A stretch of DNA of 10,468 nt from RUG754 sp045545455 (lineage in GTDB: Bacteria > Bacillota > Clostridia > Peptostreptococcales > Anaerovoracaceae), in NCBI GenBank assembly GCA_045545455.1, contig JAZQAY010000069.1:1-10468 (forward strand). The letters are read 5' to 3'. Of the stretch, positions 1 to 6,390 are shown piece by piece (within the stretch, counting starts at the first letter, position 1; each line of letters opens with the position of its first letter). Below the pieces are notes generated by a model. It saw only the letters and a program-made list of their open reading frames with translations. It did no database searches and had not been told where the DNA came from. The position numbers and the translations under genes were made by a program.

Positions 1-836
1 ATACCGGCCATACGCTCGATATCCTCGGTGTTCTCTTCCTCGATAACGTCGATGATATCGTCTACCGTTATGATACCCACAAGTCTGTGTTCGGAATCAA
101 CTACAGGCATAGCGAGGAAGCCGTACTTCTTGAACTCGTCAGCTACCTCTTCCTGGTCATCGTATACGTTGAGGTATACGAAGTCGGAATGCATGATATC
201 ACGTATCTTGACGTTGTCATCGCTTATTACGAGAGTCGACAGAGATACGATACCTATGAGTTTACGTCCGAAGTCCTTGACGTAACAGGTATAAATGGTC
301 TCAGCGTCCATACCCTCCTTCTTGATGTGCGCCATCGCCTCAGCCACGGTCATATCCTTGTTGAGACTGATGTACTCGGGGGTCATAAGGGATCCCGCAC
401 AGTCATCGGGGTAATTGAGGAACTGATTTATGAGATGTCTCTCCTCTTTAGGAGTGTTCTCAAGTATCGTGTTTACTATATTCGCAGGAAGCTCTTCAAG
501 GATATCGATCTTATCGTCGAAGTCGAGCTGGTCTACTATATAGTTCAGCTCCTTGGTCGTGATCTTCTCTACGATCTTCAGCTGGTCATCTACCGGAAGG
601 AATGAGAATACCTCTACAGATACCGCCTTAGGCAGAAGTCTGTAGCATACCATAGTGCTCTCAAATATCTCATCATCATCCAGTAATTCTTCAAACATTT
701 CCGCGATGTCCGCCTCGTTATACTTCAGCATCTCATCGCGAACCATAAAGTATTTCTTTTCCTCGATCAGTTCGAGGATCTTATCCATGGATTCTTCCAG
801 GGCCTGGTCACGGTCCTGCATAATTGTCTGATCCAT
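1..836 (-). CDS. mgtE: Magnesium transporter MgtE, N-terminal 278 residues (3' end beyond window)
   Basis: MgtE is a homodimeric Mg2+ channel/transporter of the cytoplasmic membrane, gated by its cytosolic domain. The visible part is entirely cytosolic. Residues about 20-135 form the acidic helical MgtE N domain (LLPKAVSVEVFSFLP, DILEELPANIV). The family hallmark AGSLMTPEYI follows at about 147-156 and opens the first CBS domain. The second CBS domain covers about 210-265 (DIMHSDFVYL, MPVVDSEHRLVGIITVDDIIDVI). The connecting helix and the five-helix pore domain lie beyond base 1. The start ATG at 836 is preceded by AAAGGAG with 7 nt spacing. Reading downstream, the frame is open to the window edge. 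Both the Shine-Dalgarno and the start codon are buried in a long hairpin, and a 17-codon ORF lies upstream, so expression is probably controlled at translation. The transcript most likely begins near 1041. The identification is firm; regulation is inferred. Confidence 0.96.
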   Translation of the reverse strand, partial: MDQTIMQDRDQALEESMDKILELIEEKKYFMVRDEMLKYNEADIAEMFEELLDDDEIFESTMVCYRLLPKAVSVEVFSFLPVDDQLKIVEKITTKELNYIVDQLDFDDKIDILEELPANIVNTILENTPKEERHLINQFLNYPDDCAGSLMTPEYISLNKDMTVAEAMAHIKKEGMDAETIYTCYVKDFGRKLIGIVSLSTLVISDDNVKIRDIMHSDFVYLNVYDDQEEVADEFKKYGFLAMPVVDSEHRLVGIITVDDIIDVIEEENTEDIERMAG

Positions 837-890
837 AGGCTTACTCCTTTCCGGCCTTGATTGCCGGAAAGGATCGATCTCATGGATCAG
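828..890 (-). promoter_or_regulatory. Two-part stem sequestering the mgtE ribosome binding site and start codon
   Basis: On the minus strand the inner stem pairs TCCTTTCCGGC (873-863) with GCCGGAAAGGA (855-845), 11 perfect bp around a 7-nt loop. Its 3' arm holds all but the last base of the mgtE Shine-Dalgarno AAAGGAG (850-844). The outer stem pairs CTGATCCAT (890-882) with ATGGATCAG (836-828), 9 perfect bp. The latter is the mgtE start codon plus codons 2 and 3. The two stems are separated by a symmetric 8x8 internal loop. The folded state should block initiation. There is no U-tract after the inner stem, so this looks like a translational rather than a transcriptional off-switch. The pairing is read directly from sequence; the regulatory role is inferred. 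Confidence 0.75.
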
Positions 891-915
891 TTAACAAAAG
901 CAAAAAAGGCCTGTC

Positions 916-969
916 TTATTTTTTACACAAGTGCACCGGTATTCGGTTCCCATCGGGGACAGTATCCAT
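916..969 (-). CDS. 17-residue leader peptide ORF upstream of mgtE
   Basis: The ORF encodes MDTVPDGNRIPVHLCKK and ends in TAA. It begins with ATG at 969, 6 nt after a consensus AAAGGAG (982-976), as strong a ribosome binding site as any in the window. It lies in the mgtE leader, about 70 nt downstream of the predicted transcription start and 79 nt before the mgtE start codon. It has no signal peptide or membrane segment, and it is too short to be a likely enzyme. Its position, and the sequestering stem that follows it, suggest a cis-acting leader peptide whose translation is read as a signal. The Asp-Thr-Val-Pro-Asp opening is loosely reminiscent of the Asp/Pro-rich MgtL leader peptide upstream of mgtA in enterobacteria, but I do not claim homology. 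Translation is inferred from the ribosome binding site. Confidence 0.6.
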   Translation of the reverse strand: MDTVPDGNRIPVHLCKK

Positions 970-997
970 TTTTTGCTCCTTTCTTTAAATATGACAA

Positions 998-1027
998 GGA
1001 AGATATGCTCCATCAGGGCATACTTCC
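998..1027 (-). other. 5' hairpin in the mgtE leader RNA
   Basis: On the minus strand GGAAGTATGC (1027-1018) pairs with GCATATCTTCC (1008-998), giving ten base pairs with a single bulged T at 1003 and a 9-nt loop. It begins about 15 nt after the predicted transcription start and ends 15 nt before the leader-ORF Shine-Dalgarno. It could stabilise the transcript or form part of a sensor. No U-run follows, so it is not a terminator. Confidence 0.55.
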
Positions 1028-1047
1028 ACAATTAATTTAGTCTAATA

Positions 1048-1077
1048 ATTATACCCCTTTTGATACAGCTTTGGCAA
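1048..1077 (-). promoter_or_regulatory. mgtE promoter (sigma-A type)
   Basis: A consensus -10 TATAAT (1053-1048) lies 18 nt downstream of TTGCCA (1077-1072), which matches the -35 consensus at four of six positions. The predicted start is near 1041-1043. It sits just beyond the gdhA terminator, so mgtE is transcribed independently with a 5' leader of about 205 nt. Confidence 0.75.
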
Positions 1078-1098
1078 GTCGTTTGTTGCAGCTGTATG

Positions 1099-1127
1099 AA
1101 AAAAGCGGCTCATTTCTGAGCCGCTTT
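1099..1127 (-). terminator. gdhA intrinsic terminator
   Basis: On the minus strand an 11-bp perfect stem AAAGCGGCTCA / TGAGCCGCTTT closes on a GAAA tetraloop and runs into six T residues (1104-1099). It begins 26 nt after the gdhA stop codon and is a textbook Rho-independent terminator. Confidence 0.93.
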
Positions 1128-1152
1128 ACGGAGATCCAAAAGTTATTGCAAT

Positions 1153-2523
1153 TTATACAAGACCCTGAGCCATCATTGCTTCTGCAACCTTCTCGAATCC
1201 TGCGATGTTAGCACCCTGTACCAGGCAGTTTTTGGAACCGTAGTACTTCTCACCTGCGTTAGCGCAAGCGTTGTAGATGTTGATCATGATCTGGTGAAGC
1301 TGATCATATACATCCTGGTGCTGGAATACGGTGTGACCTGAGTTCTGTCCCATCTCGATGCAGGAGCATGCAACTCCGCCGGCGTTAGCTGCCTTAGCGG
1401 GACCAACTGCTGTCATGTTTTCCATGAGGTATGCAAGTGCATCGTTTGTGGTAGGCATGTTAGCTCCTTCGCAATAGAACTTGCAGCCGCCTTCTACGAT
1501 CTGCTTAGCGTGCTCCATGTGAACGTCGTTCTGCATAGCGCAAGGGATGAAGAGGTCGATCTTGCATCCTGTATCCTGATATACGCCCCAAGGCTTCTTT
1601 CCGGGATAGAATGTTGCTTCAGGGAACTTCTCTGCATAAGGTGCGCAGATGTTCTTGCCGGATCCACGGAGTTCAAGGAGGTAAGCAACCTTCTCGTCTG
1701 TGCTGATTCCTTCAGGATCGTAGATGTATCCGTCCGGTCCGGAGATAGTTACGAGCTTAGCTCCTAACTGCTGGAGTTTCCATGCTGTTCCCCAGGATAC
1801 GTTACCGAATCCGGAGATAGCAACTGTCTTGCCCTTGATGTCTTCGCCGTTTGCCTTAAGCATTTCTTCTGCGTACCAAACGATACCGAAACCTGTAGCT
1901 TCTGTTCTTCCTAAGCATCCGCCGTAAGGGATACCCTTTCCTGTAAGAACGCCGCCGTCGAATCTGTCTCTGATCCTCTTATACTGTCCGAACATGTAGC
2001 CGATCTCTCTGGCGCCTACGCCAAGGTCTCCTGCGGGAACGTCTGTGTCAGGACCGATATGTCTGTAGAGTTCTGTCATGAATGCCTGGCAGAATCTCAT
2101 GATCTCTGCATCGCTCTTGCCGTTGGGATCGAAGTCGGAACCGCCCTTGCCGCCGCCGATAGGAAGTCCAGTGAGGGAGTTCTTGAAGATCTGTTCGAAT
2201 CCGAGGAACTTGATGATTCCGGGATATACGTTGGGAGCAAATCTTAAACCGCCCTTGTAAGGTCCGATAGCGGAATTGAACTGATATCTGTAACCTTTGT
2301 TTACGTGAACTCCGCCGTTGTCATCTTCCCATACTACTCTGAAGGTGATTCCTCTTTCGGGCTCTACGAGTCTTTCAAGAAGAGCTGCCTTCTCATATTC
2401 GGGATGAGCGTCCATTACAGGTGCGAGTGAAGTAAGTACTTCTTCTACAGTCTGATGAAACTCTACTTCACCGGGGTTTCTTTTCTTACATTCTTCAATA
2501 ACTCTTTCTACGTATGTAGCCAT
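1153..2523 (-). CDS. gdhA: Glutamate dehydrogenase (hexameric, clostridial type, probably NAD-dependent)
   Basis: The enzyme reversibly deaminates L-glutamate to 2-oxoglutarate and ammonium in the cytosol. It has 456 residues, the usual length for the small hexameric family. Active-site residues are in place: Lys90 in GPYKGGLRF, Lys114 in IFKNSL, Lys126 in GGGKGGSDFDP, and Asp166 in PAGDLGVG. The Rossmann fold starts at about 236 (SGFGNVSWGTA). The sequence closely follows the Clostridium symbiosum NAD-linked enzyme as I remember it. Phe239 and Pro263 (SGPDGYIYDPEG) match the residues that favour NAD there, so automatic labels of NADP-specific may be wrong. The frame stays open upstream to 2598. 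The ATG at 2523 is preferred because AAAAGGAG lies 7 nt before it and the family starts there. The gene has its own promoter and terminator and is probably monocistronic. Confidence 0.96.
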   Translation of the reverse strand: MATYVERVIEECKKRNPGEVEFHQTVEEVLTSLAPVMDAHPEYEKAALLERLVEPERGITFRVVWEDDNGGVHVNKGYRYQFNSAIGPYKGGLRFAPNVYPGIIKFLGFEQIFKNSLTGLPIGGGKGGSDFDPNGKSDAEIMRFCQAFMTELYRHIGPDTDVPAGDLGVGAREIGYMFGQYKRIRDRFDGGVLTGKGIPYGGCLGRTEATGFGIVWYAEEMLKANGEDIKGKTVAISGFGNVSWGTAWKLQQLGAKLVTISGPDGYIYDPEGISTDEKVAYLLELRGSGKNICAPYAEKFPEATFYPGKKPWGVYQDTGCKIDLFIPCAMQNDVHMEHAKQIVEGGCKFYCEGANMPTTNDALAYLMENMTAVGPAKAANAGGVACSCIEMGQNSGHTVFQHQDVYDQLHQIMINIYNACANAGEKYYGSKNCLVQGANIAGFEKVAEAMMAQGLV

Positions 2524-2728
2524 TACATATCTCCTTTTCTCATAATGATGTTTTTGGCTTAAGGCCCTCCTGCGTGAACAGAAAGACCAGATAAACACTT
2601 ATGTGCTACTTAAGTTTTAACACTATCATTTGTCAATGTCAACACTATGGCAAAGCGCTCGCTGATGTTTATTTTTCAGTACATATATTAGCCTGTTAAA
2701 GCCGTAAAGTCCTGATATTTCAAGGCTT
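2524..2728. other. Spacer between addA and gdhA
   Basis: This 205-nt gap holds the gdhA ribosome binding site (AAAAGGAG, 2538-2531), the gdhA promoter, and a weak bulged hairpin (2706-2729) starting at the addA stop without a U-tract. I see no strong addA terminator. Confidence 0.6.
2608..2642 (-). promoter_or_regulatory. gdhA promoter region with tandem TTGACA boxes
   Basis: Two consensus TTGACA hexamers stand head to tail on the minus strand (2642-2637 and 2636-2631). Each has only a weak -10 at about the right distance: TTAAAA or TAAAAC for the first (16 or 17 nt spacing) and TTAAGT for the second (17 nt). AACACTAT occurs on the plus strand at 2619-2626 and again at 2641-2648, 22 bp apart. 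The transcript leader would be about 80-90 nt. The good -35 with poor -10 suggests an activator-dependent or otherwise regulated promoter; that is inference. Confidence 0.5.
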
Positions 2729-5700
2729 TCACATACCCATGTCAACGGTGAGTCCTATGTTGGTGAGATACAGATAACTTTCCGCCACTTTCATGCCTGT
2801 TGCTTCCTCGATGGCACGCCTGTAAATGTCCATCTGGACGCTGTATCTTTCCTTTACTCCCGGCACGTTTCTCGGAGCGGTGGTCTTGTAGTCCACCAGG
2901 ATCACCTTGCCTTCCTCGATGAAGAAGCAGTCTATTATTCCCTGAACCATGGCATCTGCACCGTCCACTTCCATAATCAGGTTAAACGACTTTTCTCTGT
3001 AAAGCGATCCCCTTTTCTGAGCCTCTCCTATCCGCCTTCCCAAAGGAGCACAGGTGAAATCGTACAGTTTGGAGACGTCGACCGCTTCTGCCTCATCGCA
3101 CGTCAGATACTCGTCCCTTACCATGTCTGAGATCAGCTCAGAAATAAGCGTTTCCCCTTCTACTCTTACGGCGTTTCCTACGCTGAAGAAATCGATCCTC
3201 TCGAGGACGCTGTGGGTTACGGTACCTATGTGCACCGCGCTGAGTCCGTACTTATCAGGCTCCCTGGGTACCGAAGGATCAAAGGCCGCTGCACTTTCGT
3301 GGCTTCTGCTGTTCAGTTCGCTTACCGAGTACTTGGACTTTATCCTCGTATCCTCTTCAAAGGGATACCTGAAGCTCATTATGCGGTCCACATAAGGGTC
3401 CGCCTTTCCCGGCTCCTTATCCAGAAGTTTCAGAGCCTTTCCTGCAGACCTCTTTCTCATACCTGCAGCCTTCCCGAGTTCCTGATCGCTCACGATGCTT
3501 ACAGCTCCGGGTCTGGAAGATATGAACTTTCCGGCCATGCTGAAGAACGTTGAATCATCTGCAAGGGATGACCTGATCTTTTCAAGGGAATCCCGGGGAT
3601 CCTTCGCAGTCCCGGTCATATACAGGATATCCTTGGCCCTCGTCATGGCTACGTAGAGAACTCTCTCTTCTTCCTTATCATCGTCTGACGCTGCCTTTCG
3701 TGATATCAGCCTCTGAAGAGCTGTCTGACGGAACCACTTCTCACTTCTCTTTACGATGGGAAGACCGATGCCAAGTTCCTTATCAGCCGAGAGGCTGTTC
3801 TTTTTATTGTCACCTCCCAGCTTCCTTGTGAAGCCTGCTATTATCACCATGGGGAATTCCAGTCCCTTTGAATGGTGGATGGTCATTATCCTTACCGTGT
3901 CGTCATCCTCCGTGACTACCCTGGCCTGACCCATCTTTATCTCTTTTTCCTTTATGTGTTCAACGTAGTTTATGAAACCATAAAGTCCGTTCCCCCTGTT
4001 TCTCCTGTAATCCAGTGCCTTGTCGGCCAGAAGCCTGAGGTTAGCCTGCCTTACGGTACCTCCCGGCATAGCTCCCATGGATGAATAAAAGCCTGTCTCT
4101 GTCATGAGATCCCAGATGAGTTCCTCCAGAGGAAGGGCTTCCGCCTTCTTTCTCCATTCATCAAGATCCTTCATGACCTTAAGTATCTTCTCCCTTAAAG
4201 ACCCGTCGGGTCCGTTTTCGGAGTAGAGCTTCATGCACGCACTGTAGGGGATATTTTTTCTGAGCGTCCTGATCTCAGCAAGTTCAGCTATGCTGAATCT
4301 CCAGATCTCAGACCTGAGCACCGTGAGAAGCGGAAGATCCTGCTTAGGATTATCCACAAGCTCAAGCAGCGACATGAAGGTATTGACCTCAATGGTATCA
4401 AAATACCCTTTATTATCATCCACGAAGCACGGGATGTTGTTCTCCATAAGGACTTTATAGAAAATATCGCCCTTGTTCTTTATCCCCCTCATCAGGATCA
4501 CTATGTCCTTCAGGCCAAGGGGCCTCTCAGTGCCCGCCTTATTGTCGTAGATCATCGTCCCCAGGCTGTCTCTGATGAGTTTGACTATGAGGAGAGCTTC
4601 CTTCTCGTTCTTTTTCATTTCCTTTATGGCATCGTCCAGTTCCTCGTCCTCATCCCAGCTCTCGCTGCAGAGAAAGAGTCCGGGCCGGTGATTGGCTATG
4701 CTGCTTGCCGGCTTATCCGGATAAAGGGCTTCATCCTCTCCGTAGTTATCCATGACTTCGGAGAAAACACCGTTTATGAGGCTTATAACACTGTCCTTGC
4801 TTCTGAAGTTTTTATTCAGGTCGATCTTAAGCGAATCTCCGTCCTCGCCTTTTTCCCCGTATTCCTTCTTGTATGCGGCATACCTTGCCTCGAATATCTC
4901 CGGTTCAGCCAGACGGAACCTGTATATGCTCTGTTTCACGTCTCCTACGGTGAAGAGGTTGTTTTTTCTCGCGATCCTGCCAATGAGAGCCTCCTGAAGA
5001 ACGTTCGAGTCCTGATACTCGTCCACGAAGATGTGAAGAAACTTCTCCCTGTAGTGATCAGCTGCCTCATCGTGTTTCAGTATCTCATAGGCAAAATGCT
5101 CCAGATCGCTGAAATCCATCAGTCCCCTGGATCTCTTTATCTCAGAGAAGATGGATCTGTATTCCTTTACCAGTTCGCCCAAATACTTCACGTCCCCGTA
5201 AGTTGCGTTCACGTCTTCATACATCTGATCTGCGGTCTCCGAAAACAGATCTTTTTTTAGACCTTCGAAGGCTTTTTTGACGCTGGATCTTCTGGCACCT
5301 ACAGAAGCATATACCGTACCTAACACTGCGGGGTCCGTATCAGGATTCGCCTTTTCGTTGAAATGGTCTTTTCTCAGGCTGTCCCATTTAAGAAGACTGA
5401 GCTTCCGCATGGTCTCTTCGTAGTTTCGCTCAAATACCGGGACCTCTATGTCCCTGACCTTTGAAAGATCGCTTACAGCAAGCATTTTTCCCTTCGTAAG
5501 CCTGTTTTCAGTGGTTTCATCGAGACTCTCCTCCAGAAGTTTCCTGCATTTGTCGACTGTATCTGAGGCCTCTTTCCACAAAAAATCCATGGCTTTACCG
5601 TTAAGGAACTCTTCTCTGCCTGCCCGGAGTTCTTCGGTCTTCTCCTCAAGCCATTCGTAAGGTTCCGGAAGCGACTCCAGTCTGTCGCTTAATTCCTTTA

Positions 5701-6238
5701 TCATGGAGCGTGCTCTTTCATCGGACCTGTCGCCGCTGAACTTGTCGAGAAAAGCATAGAATTCTTCTCCGCCCTCTTCGTACATCTTCTCCATGAGCTT
5801 ATCCATGGCCTTGTCTTCCAGCATCACTCCGCTCACTTCGTCGCATATCCTGAAATCAGGCTCGCATCCTATAAGGAAGAAGAACCTTCTGACAACTTCC
5901 ATGGAAAACGCATGGAAGGTGCTGATGTTGGCTGAAGGCAGCAGATCGAGCTGATGCTTGAGAAGAGAAATGTCGCCTTTCTTATCTGGATCTCCCGAGG
6001 CACTGAGCGTCCTTATCTCATCCCTTATCGCCTTTTCGATCTTCTCCTTCATCTCCGATGCCGCAGCATTTGTGAAGGTGACTATGAGCATCCTGTCTAT
6101 GGGACACTTATCCTCCAGTATGAGGGTCTTGATCCTCTCCACCAGCACGGCGGTCTTGCCCGAACCCGCAGCTGCGGCCACCAGGAGATTATGTCCTCTG
6201 TCGGTTATTGCTTTTTCCTGTTTATCTGTCCATTTCAT
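2729..6238 (-). CDS. addA: ATP-dependent helicase/nuclease subunit A (AddA)
   Basis: AddA is the UvrD-like 3'-5' helicase and one of the nucleases of the AddAB complex, which resects double-strand breaks and loads RecA. The protein has 1169 residues, close to the family norm of about 1200. Helicase motifs in order: Walker A AAAGSGKTA (22-30), DEYQD (406-410), VGDVKQSIYRFR (431-442), NFRS (477-480), TIHHSKGLEFP (786-796), and VLYVAMTRAKD (860-870). The C-terminal RecB-type nuclease keeps His1009 (GTVTHSVLE), Asp1103 (GIIDCFF), Asp1116 and Lys1118 (VDYKT), and Gln1135 (YSVQMDIY). The start chosen is ATG 6238, 6 nt after AAGGTG; a GTG six codons upstream overlaps the putative Shine-Dalgarno. The partner addB, normally adjacent upstream, is absent: gpmI diverges there instead. 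I see no clear terminator after the stop. Confidence 0.96.
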   Translation of the reverse strand: MKWTDKQEKAITDRGHNLLVAAAAGSGKTAVLVERIKTLILEDKCPIDRMLIVTFTNAAASEMKEKIEKAIRDEIRTLSASGDPDKKGDISLLKHQLDLLPSANISTFHAFSMEVVRRFFFLIGCEPDFRICDEVSGVMLEDKAMDKLMEKMYEEGGEEFYAFLDKFSGDRSDERARSMIKELSDRLESLPEPYEWLEEKTEELRAGREEFLNGKAMDFLWKEASDTVDKCRKLLEESLDETTENRLTKGKMLAVSDLSKVRDIEVPVFERNYEETMRKLSLLKWDSLRKDHFNEKANPDTDPAVLGTVYASVGARRSSVKKAFEGLKKDLFSETADQMYEDVNATYGDVKYLGELVKEYRSIFSEIKRSRGLMDFSDLEHFAYEILKHDEAADHYREKFLHIFVDEYQDSNVLQEALIGRIARKNNLFTVGDVKQSIYRFRLAEPEIFEARYAAYKKEYGEKGEDGDSLKIDLNKNFRSKDSVISLINGVFSEVMDNYGEDEALYPDKPASSIANHRPGLFLCSESWDEDEELDDAIKEMKKNEKEALLIVKLIRDSLGTMIYDNKAGTERPLGLKDIVILMRGIKNKGDIFYKVLMENNIPCFVDDNKGYFDTIEVNTFMSLLELVDNPKQDLPLLTVLRSEIWRFSIAELAEIRTLRKNIPYSACMKLYSENGPDGSLREKILKVMKDLDEWRKKAEALPLEELIWDLMTETGFYSSMGAMPGGTVRQANLRLLADKALDYRRNRGNGLYGFINYVEHIKEKEIKMGQARVVTEDDDTVRIMTIHHSKGLEFPMVIIAGFTRKLGGDNKKNSLSADKELGIGLPIVKRSEKWFRQTALQRLISRKAASDDDKEEERVLYVAMTRAKDILYMTGTAKDPRDSLEKIRSSLADDSTFFSMAGKFISSRPGAVSIVSDQELGKAAGMRKRSAGKALKLLDKEPGKADPYVDRIMSFRYPFEEDTRIKSKYSVSELNSRSHESAAAFDPSVPREPDKYGLSAVHIGTVTHSVLERIDFFSVGNAVRVEGETLISELISDMVRDEYLTCDEAEAVDVSKLYDFTCAPLGRRIGEAQKRGSLYREKSFNLIMEVDGADAMVQGIIDCFFIEEGKVILVDYKTTAPRNVPGVKERYSVQMDIYRRAIEEATGMKVAESYLYLTNIGLTVDMGM

Positions 6239-6256
6239 TTTTTTCACCTTATGCAC

Positions 6257-6285
6257 ATTATACTATATTTAACGGCTTTTGAAAG
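6257..6285 (-). promoter_or_regulatory. Candidate addA promoter
   Basis: On the minus strand TATAAT (6262-6257) lies 17 nt from a weak -35 CTTTCA (6285-6280). Predicted transcription would start about 6250, at the first base of the AAGGTG Shine-Dalgarno, so the leader would be only about 12 nt. It overlaps the gpmI promoter at the -35 region. Confidence 0.5.
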
Positions 6286-6305
6286 AAGGTTTTTTATGGT
6301 ATAAT
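6277..6305 (+). promoter_or_regulatory. gpmI promoter with extended -10
   Basis: A consensus TATAAT (6300-6305) is preceded by the extended -10 dinucleotide TG (6297-6298). A weak -35 TTTTGA (6277-6282) lies 17 nt upstream. Transcription would start near 6312, giving a leader of about 80 nt. That leader contains imperfect inverted repeats (GTGAC 6323-6327 with GTCAC 6353-6357, enclosing CGGA 6336-6339 with TCCG 6346-6349). I do not recognise them as a riboswitch. Confidence 0.65.
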
Positions 6306-6390
6306 CTATTGTACTGCGGCACGTGACCCATTTGACGGACATATATCCGCGTGTCACCGGGCCAGATTATATGATAACGGGAGATCAGAT

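Noticed and set aside
87..605. 172-residue plus-strand ORF
   Set aside because: It lies wholly antisense to mgtE, has no ribosome binding site, and its composition mirrors the CBS-domain codons of the real gene.
837..1053. M-box (ykoK) magnesium riboswitch before mgtE
   Set aside because: The position fits, but I could not find the conserved M-box blocks, and the leader is instead occupied by a small ORF and simple stems. An Rfam search is needed to be certain.
2524..2598. 25-residue N-terminal extension of GdhA starting at 2598
   Set aside because: It lacks a ribosome binding site and has no counterpart in the family. A strong AAAAGGAG precedes the ATG at 2523, where known homologues begin.
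2698..2729. Terminator after addA
   Set aside because: AAAGCCT can pair with AGGACTTT (one bulge), and AAAGCC with a GGCTTT further on, but both are weak and neither is followed by a U-run.
4688..5260. 190-residue plus-strand ORF inside addA
   Set aside because: It is antisense to conserved helicase motifs of addA and has no recognisable domain or ribosome binding site.
6239..6256. GTG start of AddA six codons upstream
   Set aside because: This GTG overlaps the region of the probable transcription start, and the AAGGTG Shine-Dalgarno lies inside the extension. ATG 6238 fits better.
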